A stretch of 64,000 bases of DNA, from contig NZ_JHYO01000002.1 of the NCBI RefSeq assembly GCF_000688235.1, positions 62,001 through 126,000 on the forward strand, read 5' to 3'. Positions 18,078 to 27,005 of the stretch are shown piece after piece (position 1 is the stretch's first letter; every line of letters begins with the position of its first letter). Under the pieces are notes generated by a model. It was not told the origin of the DNA. It saw nothing but the letters and a program-made list of their open reading frames with translations, and made no database searches. This stretch comes from Terasakiella pusilla DSM 6293 (GTDB lineage: Bacteria; Pseudomonadota; Alphaproteobacteria; Rhodospirillales; Terasakiellaceae). The translations under genes were made by a program, and so were the position numbers.

Positions 18078-18088
18078 GAAGGTTGATC

Positions 18089-18728
18089 ATGGTCTATATG
18101 GGAAAAGAGAGGGCCTGTTCTGTCCCTTGCGTTCATATCACCGATCGTTTGGACGGGTTTGCTGAGATTAAGGCGCCGGACTGTCCCGCAGTCATCTGGC
18201 AACGTGCACTGGACCCAGCGGTGCAAAACTGGCTTGATCAGTTAAGCACAGCGCACTTGCCAAAAGCGCGCGTGATTATCCGGCCCGACGATATCCGGCC
18301 AACCGTGGAAGAGGTTTGCGACGCGTCCGGCACACCAGGGCTGCCCGCAAAGACAGAGGTGGATAGAGGATGTGGTTGGCCTTGCGGGCACCTTTGTTGC
18401 GCTGACATCTGCGCCATACCTGCGTCTCCGCTTGGATGTGGTGACAACAAATGCCTGTAAAAAATTCCATATTGATTATCTGACAGCGCGGATGATCTGT
18501 ACTTATCGCGGGCGGGGAACCCAGTATGGATATGCCCATGAGGGCGCGGCACCTGAGGAGACATTTCATGTGCCGACCGGGGCCCCTTTGCTGATGCGGG
18601 GGAGACATTGGCCCAATACGCCAACCTCCACCTTAAAGCACCGATCCCCACCCATCGAAGGGACGGGAGAGACGCGGCTTGTCTTGGTGTTTGACCCGGT
18701 TGATCAACTGCCACAAGAAAAACCTTGA
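18089..18728 (+). pseudogene. DUF1826 family protein, frameshifted
   Basis: Two overlapping frames together make one DUF1826 protein of about 212 residues. The first, from ATG 18089 with AAGG upstream, covers the N-terminal third (VIWQRALDPAVQNWLDQL). The second carries the conserved core RWIEDVVGLAGTF, ACKKFHIDYLTARMICTYRG and VPTGAPLLMRG. The switch lies at about 18338-18352, where one extra base in GGG or CCC would explain it. DUF1826 genes are known companions of Zur-regulated loci; the family's function is unknown. It may be a true pseudogene or a sequence error. Confidence 0.75.
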
Positions 18729-18818
18729 GGGGCATCTTTCTAAGAAGTCCCTAGAAATCAAAACACAATTTAGTATAGTATCCGGCAAAGATGTTTTTCG
18801 TTGAAAAGTTGAGGCCGC

Positions 18819-19415
18819 ATGCTGAGATACTTGATTTCCAAAACAGACGCTTTGCGGCAAAATGGGATCGTCGAGGCGATTAAAGGTGTCTTGGACGATC
18901 CCGCTTTATCCATTTTAGATGTGGGCTGTGGTCATGGGCTGTTGGCCGAGCGTCTGATGGCGGATAATCCCTTGTGGAAGATCCAAGGCGTCGATGTGGT
19001 TGTTCAGCCGGAATGTCCGATCTCTGTGACCCCGTATGATGGAGAGCAATTACCTTTTCCCGATAAGTCGTTTGATGCGGTCTTTTGTGTGGATATGTTG
19101 CACCATACGGACGATCCGAGATGTCTTTTGATGGAAGCCTGTCGGGTGGCAAAAAAATGGGTGATTGTGAAAGATCATATCGCCGATAGCCGATGGGATC
19201 ATGGGGTTCTCACCTTTTTGGATTGGACCGGGAACGCGGGGACCGGGGTTCCTATGCCCTATAATTTTCTATCGTCGCAGCAATGGAAATCTTTGTATGA
19301 CGAGGTCGGGTTGATTGAGGTTGAAAAACGCCACCCCATCCGATATTGGCCGGGGATCATAGGCCATGCGCTTGATCGTCAGTTTCATTTTACATCAAAG
19401 CTCAAAGTAAGTTGA
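18819..19415 (+). CDS. class I SAM-dependent methyltransferase
   Basis: A 198-residue protein with the SAM-binding motif LDVGCGHGLLAERL (about 29-42) and the motif IV region FCVDMLHHTDDP. The fold and length resemble Methyltransf_11 enzymes. The substrate is unknown. Its stop overlaps a possible TTG start of galE, and the galE ATG is 5 bp further, so the two are co-transcribed. It could act on a sugar, lipid or quinone. Confidence 0.8.
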   Translation: MLRYLISKTDALRQNGIVEAIKGVLDDPALSILDVGCGHGLLAERLMADNPLWKIQGVDVVVQPECPISVTPYDGEQLPFPDKSFDAVFCVDMLHHTDDPRCLLMEACRVAKKWVIVKDHIADSRWDHGVLTFLDWTGNAGTGVPMPYNFLSSQQWKSLYDEVGLIEVEKRHPIRYWPGIIGHALDRQFHFTSKLKVS

Positions 19416-19420
19416 AAAAT

Positions 19421-20404
19421 ATGGGTTTATCAAAAAAAGTTCTCGTAACAGGTGGTGCCGGTTATATCGGTAGTCATGTTTGTAAGGCCTTGGATCAAGC
19501 CGGGCATATCCCCGTTACGTTTGACAATCTGAGTACAGGGCATCGCGACTTCGTCAAATGGGGACCGTTGTGTGAAGGCGATATTACCAATCCCGATGAT
19601 CTTGATCGCGCGTTTGCGACCTATGAGCCTGACTGTGTCATGCATTTTGCAGCAAGTTCGTATGTGCGGGAATCTGTTGTGGATCCGATGAAATATTATA
19701 CCAATAACTGCATTGGGTCTTTGCGTCTTTTAGAAGCCATGCAGCGTCATGGGGTGACGCAGATCGTCTTTTCATCGACTTGTGCGGTTTATGGCGACTG
19801 TCCGACCCTCCCCATTGATGAGAGCGCACCACAATTGCCTGCTTCTCCTTATGGGCGATCCAAACAGTTTGTGGAAACAGCGATTAAAGATTTAGCGGCG
19901 GTTACGGGGTTGAAGTGGGTTGCGCTGCGTTATTTTAATGCAGCAGGTGCTGATCCTGAAGGGGAGGTGGGGGAAAGCCATGATCCGGAAACCCATATTA
20001 TTCCCCGCACTATTCAAGCTGCCCTCGGCCTTGGTCCGGCCTTAGAAGTTTATGGCTCTGATTTTGAGACAGCGGATGGCACAGCGATTAGAGATTATAT
20101 CCATGTAAAAGATTTGGCCGCAGCCCATATCGCCGCGATGACCTACCTTGACCAGGAGGGGGCGTCCGGCGTTTATAATCTGGGGACCGGGAAGGGGACG
20201 TCTGTTCTTGAGATCCTTCGGGCCGTGGAAAAATATACCGGCACAGCTGTCCCCCATGCGTTTGTGGCAAAAAGCGACGGTGACGTGCCTGCGCTTTTTG
20301 CATCACCGGTACGGGCGCAAACCGACCTGAAATGGGAGGCGCGTTATAGTTCGGTTGACCAAATTATCGAGACGGCGCTCGCTTGGCATAAAAAATCCCT
20401 ATAA
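19421..20404 (+). CDS. galE: UDP-glucose 4-epimerase
   Basis: A 327-residue extended SDR. GGAGYIGSH is the NAD-binding motif, SSTCAVYGD carries the catalytic Ser, and YGRSK holds the Tyr-Lys pair. ALRYFNAAGADPEGE and IRDYIHVKDLA are typical of GalE. It interconverts UDP-glucose and UDP-galactose in the cytoplasm. Close to two galactolipid-synthase-like glycosyltransferases it would supply UDP-galactose. A TTG at 19412 could also start the gene. Confidence 0.92.
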   Translation: MGLSKKVLVTGGAGYIGSHVCKALDQAGHIPVTFDNLSTGHRDFVKWGPLCEGDITNPDDLDRAFATYEPDCVMHFAASSYVRESVVDPMKYYTNNCIGSLRLLEAMQRHGVTQIVFSSTCAVYGDCPTLPIDESAPQLPASPYGRSKQFVETAIKDLAAVTGLKWVALRYFNAAGADPEGEVGESHDPETHIIPRTIQAALGLGPALEVYGSDFETADGTAIRDYIHVKDLAAAHIAAMTYLDQEGASGVYNLGTGKGTSVLEILRAVEKYTGTAVPHAFVAKSDGDVPALFASPVRAQTDLKWEARYSSVDQIIETALAWHKKSL

Positions 20405-20419
20405 CGCGTCAGCCTGTGG

Positions 20420-21604
20420 TTAGTCGTACATATATTCTCGTGTCAGCGGCATATCGTTGTTGAGTCCGTTTGAAAACAGAATGTGGAACAGTCTGTTGTC
20501 GCCATATCGGAAAGAGGCGGCACTGACGTGGAAGTATAGATAATAGCTGCGCGCCAGTTCTTCCCCATAATGTTCGGTGATCCAGTCGATATTGGCGGTG
20601 AAGTTATCCAGCCAATGGAAAATGGTCTGTTCGTAGTTGAGGCGCAGGTTGTCAACGTCGATGACATTCATTTTCTCGTTACAAATTCCGGCAATCATGT
20701 TGGTGAGATCAAGGATTTGACCGCCGGGGAACATGTATTTCTCGGTCCAGGGGTCGGCGTCATGAAGTTCGTCATTGCCCATCATATGGATCATGGCAAG
20801 TGATCCGGGTTTGAGAATTTGCTTCACCTTTTTAAAGAAGACGGGCAGGAACTTTAAGCCTACATGCTCCAACATGCCGACAGAGACAACTTTGTCAAAT
20901 TGCTCTTCCACATCGCGGTAGTCTTTAAGCTCGACGCGAATACGGTCCTGCAGGCCCAAACGTTCGATTTTACTTTTGCCATATTCATATTGTTCTTTGG
21001 ATAAGGTGACCCCGACACCGTGGATGCCGTAGTTTTGCGCGGCATAAATCAACAGGCTGGCCCAGCCGCAGCCGATATCAATCAGGCTTTCACCTTCTTG
21101 CAGTCTGAGTTTACGGCAGATGAGATCGAACTTGTTATTTTGCGCTTCTTCCAGTGTGTTGTCGTCTTTTTTGTAATAGGCGCAGGTATAGGCCATGGTC
21201 GGGCCGAGGATCCGTTCGTAAAAATCGTTGCCCACATCATAGTGGTGGCTGATGTTTTTGCGTGACCCTGTCAGGGTATTCTGGTTCAGGAAATAGTTGA
21301 TCAGAATACGTGCTTTGGCCCCAAGGGACATTTTATGTTTTGTATACCCAACCAGAAAACCGAGCTTGAAGAGCAATTGTAAATCGCCTTCAACTTCAAT
21401 GCCTTTGGTGGTGTAGCCTTCGCCAAAGCCGAGAAAACCATCGGCTAGTGTACGTGAAGCGGCCTCTTTTTCCTTAAACCATAAGGTAAAGGCAGGGGTG
21501 TCACCGATCTGATAGAGGGCATCATCCCAAAAACGAACGGCAAAGCTGCTTTCGGGGTCGGCCTTATGCATGGCCTGTGCGATTTCCTTAATGGCATTTT
21601 TCAT
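20420..21604 (-). CDS. cyclopropane-fatty-acyl-phospholipid synthase family SAM methyltransferase
   Basis: A 394-residue protein. The N-terminal lipid-binding part is followed by ISHHYDVGNDFYERILGP, the SAM motif LIDIGCGWASLLIYAA and the conserved VSVGMLEHVG and FPGGQI segments. YLYFHVSAASFRYGDNRLFH near the end is typical of Cfa-like enzymes. It methylates double bonds of membrane acyl chains to cyclopropane or methyl-branched forms. It overlaps the desaturase gene by 4 bp, so the double bond maker and modifier are made together. Confidence 0.88.
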   Translation of the reverse strand: MKNAIKEIAQAMHKADPESSFAVRFWDDALYQIGDTPAFTLWFKEKEAASRTLADGFLGFGEGYTTKGIEVEGDLQLLFKLGFLVGYTKHKMSLGAKARILINYFLNQNTLTGSRKNISHHYDVGNDFYERILGPTMAYTCAYYKKDDNTLEEAQNNKFDLICRKLRLQEGESLIDIGCGWASLLIYAAQNYGIHGVGVTLSKEQYEYGKSKIERLGLQDRIRVELKDYRDVEEQFDKVVSVGMLEHVGLKFLPVFFKKVKQILKPGSLAMIHMMGNDELHDADPWTEKYMFPGGQILDLTNMIAGICNEKMNVIDVDNLRLNYEQTIFHWLDNFTANIDWITEHYGEELARSYYLYFHVSAASFRYGDNRLFHILFSNGLNNDMPLTREYMYD

Positions 21605-22575
21605 TGAGTTTCCTCTTGTGTCTCTTCTGTTTGTTTTTGGGTGAGGTCATTTGGTTTTTGATAGCCGGGGCCTTTAATCAGGTCCCAATAGCTGACAATT
21701 GAATTGCTATAGGCGGGGATGGTTGCTTTTAAATGCTGATGCAGACCGGGCAGATTATGGTAGGGCACACCCGGATACATGTGATGGGCGGTATGATAGC
21801 GAAAGCCGATGGGTTGGATGATTGCGGCAAAGGGTGTTTCCACACTAAAGCTGTCATACATTTGATCGGCTTGGTTGGAGCTTTCGGCATGTCTTTCCAA
21901 CTCATGTTCTAACGGGATGCGCAACACGATCAAAAACCAAGCCCCGACAAGCACGGCATAGTAAAACACGACGAATTGCGGCAGAAAGATCACCAGTGCG
22001 CAAAAGTAGAGAAAGGATAAGCGTGATAGCCAAACGACCTCTTCGCGCATTTTTTCGGGGATCGGTGTTCCTGTGGAAAAATTGAGCTTCTCGCGTGAGA
22101 ATTTATCGACAGCGTCTTCCAGTTTCATGCCGCCAATACTGGCGACAATGGTTTGGAACAATCCAAACAAGGGGGTGATGAAGGGCAGGACGATCTGGAC
22201 AAAAAAGGCGACCTTACCATCACTACGCACCAGCAGATATTGCGGGTCATCTTTCGTTCTGAAGGTGCCGTTTTTATGGTGGATTTTGTGCGGTTGAAAA
22301 AAACGGGCGGACGGCACCATGATCATACAGCCAATGGTCATGTTCCAGAACCAATAAAAAGGGCGCATGGTTTTATCATTGGGTCTGTGGGTCAACTCAT
22401 GCCCAAAGACACCGGCGCGATGAAGTCCGATCACGCAGACAAAATAGCAGGCAATAGACAATCCCCCTGTGGTGTGTGCAGCACCGACAAAACCTGTAAG
22501 AAAGAGGAGGAGGGAGATGAATAAATCACGGAAATACGTGTATGGGTCAGCTCTAAAAAAGCTCTTATCTATCAT
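21601..22575 (-). CDS. membrane fatty acid desaturase
   Basis: A 324-residue protein with four or more membrane segments and the three His clusters of non-haem di-iron desaturases: HELTHRP, HKIHHKNG and RYHTAHHMYPG. It introduces a cis double bond into lipid acyl chains. It is first of a two-gene minus-strand operon with the Cfa-like gene and divergent from the glycosyltransferase pair. I saw no clear Pho box in the 160-bp divergent region. Confidence 0.88.
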   Translation of the reverse strand: MIDKSFFRADPYTYFRDLFISLLLFLTGFVGAAHTTGGLSIACYFVCVIGLHRAGVFGHELTHRPNDKTMRPFYWFWNMTIGCMIMVPSARFFQPHKIHHKNGTFRTKDDPQYLLVRSDGKVAFFVQIVLPFITPLFGLFQTIVASIGGMKLEDAVDKFSREKLNFSTGTPIPEKMREEVVWLSRLSFLYFCALVIFLPQFVVFYYAVLVGAWFLIVLRIPLEHELERHAESSNQADQMYDSFSVETPFAAIIQPIGFRYHTAHHMYPGVPYHNLPGLHQHLKATIPAYSNSIVSYWDLIKGPGYQKPNDLTQKQTEETQEETQ

Positions 22576-22737
22576 AATGGCCTATGGTTATAAAAGTTAT
22601 CAACTTTTAGTGTGTTCGGCGTAGTTTTAAATTATTCAATAGATTTAAATTATTGCAGAGGAAGATAAAATAGATTTAAGGTCGAGTACAACCGTTTGTT
22701 TAAATTTTTTATGGTCAGTGGAAAATGGGGTTCTTGT

Positions 22738-23901
22738 ATGACAGGGTCTGAGGTATCGAGCCAGTCTCAGGCGTATGACTATGACATTACGGTTTTATCG
22801 ACGGCGGCCTTGCCATGGCGTACGGGGCCGTCGATGTTTTGTGTGTGGCATGCCGGTGGTTTTGCACGCCTAGGTCATAAGACAGCGTTGGGGCTACCAT
22901 GGCTGGATCGTACCTCGCAGATCCGGTTGTGGGGGGAGGAACGCTTTAAAACCCCACAAGAACAGGAAGACTGGATCAGGCAGGAGGCCCTACATATGGG
23001 GGTGCCGCCTCTGCCGGATATTTTCTTTTTCCGCGGCGTGTTTTCAAAGACGACCTTTAGCATTTTTGTGACAAGTGATCCGTATAAGGCCGCCCCAAAA
23101 TCGCGCTATTATGTGGTGGAAGAGCCAGAACATATGGCGTGGATTCCGTGCATAACCCCTAGGCGCAAGCTTGAAACGGAAAAGATTTTGGGCATTGTGA
23201 TGACCAATTTCGGCTTTTATATTCGCAAACCCAAACGACCGGATCGCGCGGCGTTCGCGGCGATTGTCGAATGGCGGCATAAAAAATTGATGCGTAAATA
23301 TAGTGATGTGATTGCCCCCCTTTCACCGGCCATTGATCTGGAGGGGCTGAACCATCCGGTCATTCGCCAACAGGTCACGGGCGTGCTGGATAGTTTCAAA
23401 TCGGTTCCGGCAGTCCTGCCAACCCAGCATGGGGTATATTTTATGGGGCGTCTGGTCTGGGATAAAGCGGTTGATGTGGTGATTGATTGCGCGCATCAAT
23501 TAGACGTACCCATTGATATTTTTGGGGAAGGTCCGGACCAGAAGGCGATGGAAGACAGAGCGCATGCCCTGAAGGCGCCCGTTACCTTTAAAGGGCCGTC
23601 TTATAGCCCATGGCTGGATATTGAGCCTTATCGGGTGTTCTTTAACCCCTCGCTTTCGGAAGTGTTATGTACTACAACAGCCGAAGCGTTGGTTGCGGGG
23701 CGTCATGTGGTGATCCCCGATTGTCCGGCGAACACGCCTTTTTATGATTTGCCAAACGTGCATGTCTATCAGAATGACAGCGGCATTGAACATGCCCTGA
23801 AGACAGCACTGGCAACTTTGCCTGAAGACCCGCATAAAGCCCGTCAGCGTTTTGACTGGGCAAATGTGTGTAAATCTATTGTCGACGTGTTACAGGCTTA
23901 A
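22738..23901 (+). CDS. DGD1-like glycosyltransferase (digalactosyldiacylglycerol synthase type, GT4)
   Basis: A 387-residue GT-B glycosyltransferase. The N-terminal stretch TAALPWRTGPSMFCVWHAGG, then LPWLDRTSQ, FKTPQEQEDWIR and VVEEPEHMAW, follow the pattern of plant-type DGD1 enzymes. The C-terminal half has IFGEGPDQ and the donor-binding NPSLSEVLCTTTAEALVAG. The probable reaction is transfer of a second hexose from UDP-galactose onto a monoglycosyl diacylglycerol at the membrane. An earlier Met at 22711 lacks a ribosome site; ATG 22738 has GGGG upstream. The partner MGD1-like gene follows after 34 bp. Confidence 0.78.
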   Translation: MTGSEVSSQSQAYDYDITVLSTAALPWRTGPSMFCVWHAGGFARLGHKTALGLPWLDRTSQIRLWGEERFKTPQEQEDWIRQEALHMGVPPLPDIFFFRGVFSKTTFSIFVTSDPYKAAPKSRYYVVEEPEHMAWIPCITPRRKLETEKILGIVMTNFGFYIRKPKRPDRAAFAAIVEWRHKKLMRKYSDVIAPLSPAIDLEGLNHPVIRQQVTGVLDSFKSVPAVLPTQHGVYFMGRLVWDKAVDVVIDCAHQLDVPIDIFGEGPDQKAMEDRAHALKAPVTFKGPSYSPWLDIEPYRVFFNPSLSEVLCTTTAEALVAGRHVVIPDCPANTPFYDLPNVHVYQNDSGIEHALKTALATLPEDPHKARQRFDWANVCKSIVDVLQA

Positions 23902-23935
23902 CCCTCCCCCAAAAAAAGCAAAACAAGGTATCTTG

Positions 23936-25102
23936 ATGACAAAGCGCAAGCATATTACCGTAATCTACACGATGGCAGGCGGAGGCCACCTTAAGGCCGC
24001 GGAGTCTTTGAAAGAGGTCTTGGAAGAAACGGGACGTTATCGCGTGACCATGGTCAATCCGTATATCGAACTGATGCCGCATTTAGATTTATGGCAACGC
24101 CTGACCAAGATGACGTCAGAAGATATCTATAATAAAAAGGTCATTGGCGAGGGAAAAACAGGCTTGTATTGCCTGACCTATTACGCGGGTATTTTGCTCA
24201 ACTTTAAACTGGCTTATCGACAAGGGCGCAAGCTCTTGGGGGACTATTTTAAAGATCAGAAACCGGATTTGGTGATCAGTGTCCTCCCCATGCTCAATCG
24301 CGTGATCTTTGATGCCGTAAAAGATTATCAGCAGGCGGTGAAAGATGAAAAATCCGTTGAAAAAGCCGTTTTGATCACCGATTGGACCGAATATGGTCGC
24401 CATATCTGGTTCCCAAAGGGGGATGACTATTATGCGATTTGTGGGACAGAGGATGCGTTTAAGCGGGCTTCGTCCTATAAAAACCTGAAAGGGCGGGTTG
24501 TTTCCACGGAGGGTCTTTTGCTGGTGCCATCGTTTCAGGAGGCCGGAAAGCAAGATAAACGAGCCGTTAAGGAAGGGTTGGGGCTGAACCCCGATCTGCC
24601 CGTGGTGTGCGTGTTGTACGGTGGGCAAGGGAGCTGGCGTATGAAGGCGCTTGCGGAGGCTATGGTGCAGCAGTCACCTGATGTGCAGGTGTTATTTTTA
24701 TGTGGTCGCAACGAAGCCCTTGCGCGTGACCTGCAAGAAATGGACATGCCGTTTCCTCATAAGGTCGTGGGTTTTACAAGTGAGGTGCCGCGTTATTTGG
24801 CGGCGACGGATATTTTCGTCGGTAAACCTGGGCCGGGCAGTGTGAGTGAGGCATTGCATTTTGGGCAGCATCTGCTGCTGGATAAAACAATGGCCTTGCC
24901 TCAGGAAGTCCCCGTGTTGAAATGGGTTGTGCGCAGTGGGGCAGGGGCCGCTTTTAAAAACGAGCGTGATTTTATGGCAGGGTTATTAGGATTGCTGGAT
25001 AAAATCGCTGATGGGGGGCAATCCCCGCAAGCGCGCCCGAATATCGCCTCACGGCAAATCCCTGCGATTATAGATAAGATTGTTGAGGGTGGCACTGCTT
25101 AA
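23936..25102 (+). CDS. MGD1/UgtP/MurG-like diacylglycerol glycosyltransferase (GT28)
   Basis: A 388-residue GT-B enzyme with YTMAGGGHLKAAESLKEVL at the N terminus, as in monogalactosyldiacylglycerol synthases. LVISVLPMLNRV lies in the middle, and VCVLYGGQGSWRM, VVGFTSEVPRYLAATD and GKPGPGSVSEAL make the UDP-sugar site. It probably adds the first hexose to diacylglycerol. An in-frame extension upstream lies inside the previous gene; ATG 23936 has AAGG at seven bases. Its last four bases overlap the convergent CPBP gene's end. Confidence 0.82.
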   Translation: MTKRKHITVIYTMAGGGHLKAAESLKEVLEETGRYRVTMVNPYIELMPHLDLWQRLTKMTSEDIYNKKVIGEGKTGLYCLTYYAGILLNFKLAYRQGRKLLGDYFKDQKPDLVISVLPMLNRVIFDAVKDYQQAVKDEKSVEKAVLITDWTEYGRHIWFPKGDDYYAICGTEDAFKRASSYKNLKGRVVSTEGLLLVPSFQEAGKQDKRAVKEGLGLNPDLPVVCVLYGGQGSWRMKALAEAMVQQSPDVQVLFLCGRNEALARDLQEMDMPFPHKVVGFTSEVPRYLAATDIFVGKPGPGSVSEALHFGQHLLLDKTMALPQEVPVLKWVVRSGAGAAFKNERDFMAGLLGLLDKIADGGQSPQARPNIASRQIPAIIDKIVEGGTA

Positions 25103-26229
25103 AGCAGGCCACTCCAAAACGCGGCCCCGCCCGCAAAAAAGTGAACGAGGGTCGGACCCACCAGATTGCGGTGGCGTAAGTACAGCATGCCAAACAGGAT
25201 GCCGGAGATCGCTGTCATCACAACCGCCATCACGCCGAAGTGCAAATGGAAGACCCCAAACAGAACCGAGGCGAGGACAACGGAGCGCATGCCGCCCTTG
25301 TCGTCGAGAAAGCGCTGGAAGGACGTTTGCAAAAAGCCCCGCGCAATCATTTCCTGCAAGAGGCTATGGAAAAAGTACGAGAAGGTGGGGCCGAGGAGAA
25401 ACGGCGCTGGATTGGTCTCTTTGATCCCTAGTTTTTCCATAGCCCAGGCAAGGGCGAAAACAATCGCCATCGCAAGGACCGAAAACGCAAGCCCTTCCCA
25501 CAGGGACTTTCTAAAGCCTTTCCGGGTGAATCCGAGTTCTGAAAACGGAATTTTCATTTTACGGATAACGAAAAAGCTCGGCACCAAAATGATGAGAAGA
25601 TATTGCCAGGCAAATGTCTGTGTATAGATATTCACCTTTAAAATATGCTTGGATAAAATATCGTTAGCGATCATGCCAATGGCCATGACCGCCATGGTGT
25701 AGAGGAAGAATTGCCCAAACTGTTGGCGTTCTTTAATCGCGATCATTTCGCGTTCCATCGCCGCGATATATTTATCGTTTTGGTCGCGCATTCTGCTTGT
25801 GACAGCGGCTGCCAGACTACCCCGGAGGTCGGCAAGGAGTTCGTGTCCTTTCGGCAGGTTCAGAATATCTTGTGGGTTGAATTCAATAAGTTCGGTTTCT
25901 TCCACAACCTTGGCCGACGCGGATCGGGGTTTGCCATCCAGTAAAGAAATTTCACCAAGGACCAACCCGCTGTTTAAACCAGCAAGTTGACGTTCTTCCA
26001 GCCCGTCGTGGGCTTCGCGATAGACAACCACATGGCCGTCGCGGATGTAAAAGAGCGACGCGGTCATATCCCCTTCGGTAATAAGCTGTGTCCCGCTTGG
26101 GCATTTGTACACACGGATAATGGAATAGAGCTGGGCGAGGGTTTCAGGTCGAACGTCGGGGAGAATTCGTCTGACTTCCTCTAGGCTGACACCGTGATCT
26201 TTGGGTGTTGGTATATTATTCTGTGTCAT
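25099..26229 (-). CDS. cyclic-nucleotide-binding domain fused to a CPBP (CAAX/Abi) intramembrane protease domain
   Basis: A 376-residue two-part protein. Residues about 30-145 form a Crp-type cNMP-binding fold (YKCPSGTQLITEGDMTASLF, GEISLLDGKPRSASA), followed by a coiled segment and about eight membrane helices. The last 110 residues are a CPBP domain: LQEMIARGF in place of EExxxR (first Glu is Gln, second Glu and Arg kept), FGVFHLHFG and LVHFFAGG with the metal-binding His residues. CPBP proteins cleave or bind membrane substrates. The N-terminal sensor suggests activity gated by a small ligand or by tethering. It lies in the lipid locus. Confidence 0.82.
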   Translation of the reverse strand: MTQNNIPTPKDHGVSLEEVRRILPDVRPETLAQLYSIIRVYKCPSGTQLITEGDMTASLFYIRDGHVVVYREAHDGLEERQLAGLNSGLVLGEISLLDGKPRSASAKVVEETELIEFNPQDILNLPKGHELLADLRGSLAAAVTSRMRDQNDKYIAAMEREMIAIKERQQFGQFFLYTMAVMAIGMIANDILSKHILKVNIYTQTFAWQYLLIILVPSFFVIRKMKIPFSELGFTRKGFRKSLWEGLAFSVLAMAIVFALAWAMEKLGIKETNPAPFLLGPTFSYFFHSLLQEMIARGFLQTSFQRFLDDKGGMRSVVLASVLFGVFHLHFGVMAVVMTAISGILFGMLYLRHRNLVGPTLVHFFAGGAAFWSGLL

Positions 26230-26253
26230 GTTTTCCCTTAGCGATGACGCGTG

Positions 26254-26895
26254 TTATTTTACGAGTGTGGGGCCTTGGCGGTCCAGTTTTAACCCTCCAA
26301 GGTAGAAGCAGAGAACTGCCGGCATCAGGACAACGTGATAGGTTGCGTAAATACCGAAGCCGGAAAAGAGTTCAAACCCGACAATGGGGAGAGAGGACGC
26401 AACGAACGTGATGACAATCCCCCCGGCCAGTGCAAGCGATCCTGTGCCTTTTTTTAGACCTAAAATGCTTAAGGTCAATAAAAACAGCATTGCAGCGCTA
26501 TAAGTCCCCATGACGATAAAGAAATTGTCGGTGAGAAAGAGCGAGAGAATGACAGCAGCATTTACAGCGGCGCTGACGATGTAGACGAGCTTTCTGTGAT
26601 GCGCTTGCAAAAATTGTAAAGCAGCGGTGACGCAAATGAAAAATGAGGTCACGGCCGCTAAGGCACGCGTCGTAATTTTTAAGGGCTCATGTAACCAATG
26701 GGCGACGGGCTCGAAGAAGCCATGATCAATTGCGCCTAACATGAAAGTGAAGGCGATGAGGGACATGGAGAGCGCCCAAACCCCGGCGGCTGAGGTTTTA
26801 ACGACATCAGGACGAATGAGGCAACCGGCGGCAAAGGCTTGTAAGCAGGCCAGAATGACATCGGTCAGGGCAGAATAGGAAAGTTCACTTAGCAT
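26254..26895 (-). CDS. seven-helix membrane protein of unknown function
   Basis: I do not recognise the family with confidence. The 213-residue product is almost entirely membrane-embedded, with about seven hydrophobic segments. It begins with a short TDVILACLQAFAAGCL helix and has HHRK in a loop near the middle. A GTG at 26922 could add nine residues; neither start has a strong ribosome site. It is 24 bp upstream of the cNMP/CPBP gene on the same strand, so the two are probably co-transcribed and may share a membrane process. Confidence 0.65.
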   Translation of the reverse strand: MLSELSYSALTDVILACLQAFAAGCLIRPDVVKTSAAGVWALSMSLIAFTFMLGAIDHGFFEPVAHWLHEPLKITTRALAAVTSFFICVTAALQFLQAHHRKLVYIVSAAVNAAVILSLFLTDNFFIVMGTYSAAMLFLLTLSILGLKKGTGSLALAGGIVITFVASSLPIVGFELFSGFGIYATYHVVLMPAVLCFYLGGLKLDRQGPTLVK

Positions 26896-27005
26896 TTTTG
26901 TGTCCGGGTGAAAGTTGCCCACCTTAAATAGATCAAAGGAAATAGGACGATCAAAACCTTAGCAACATGAATATGTATGTCAAATGCTTACTCAATTTAT
27001 GATGT

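Noticed and set aside
22576..22737. Pho box between desaturase and DGD1-like genes
   Set aside because: No CTGTCAT-type direct repeats were found, so phosphate control is not supported by sequence here.
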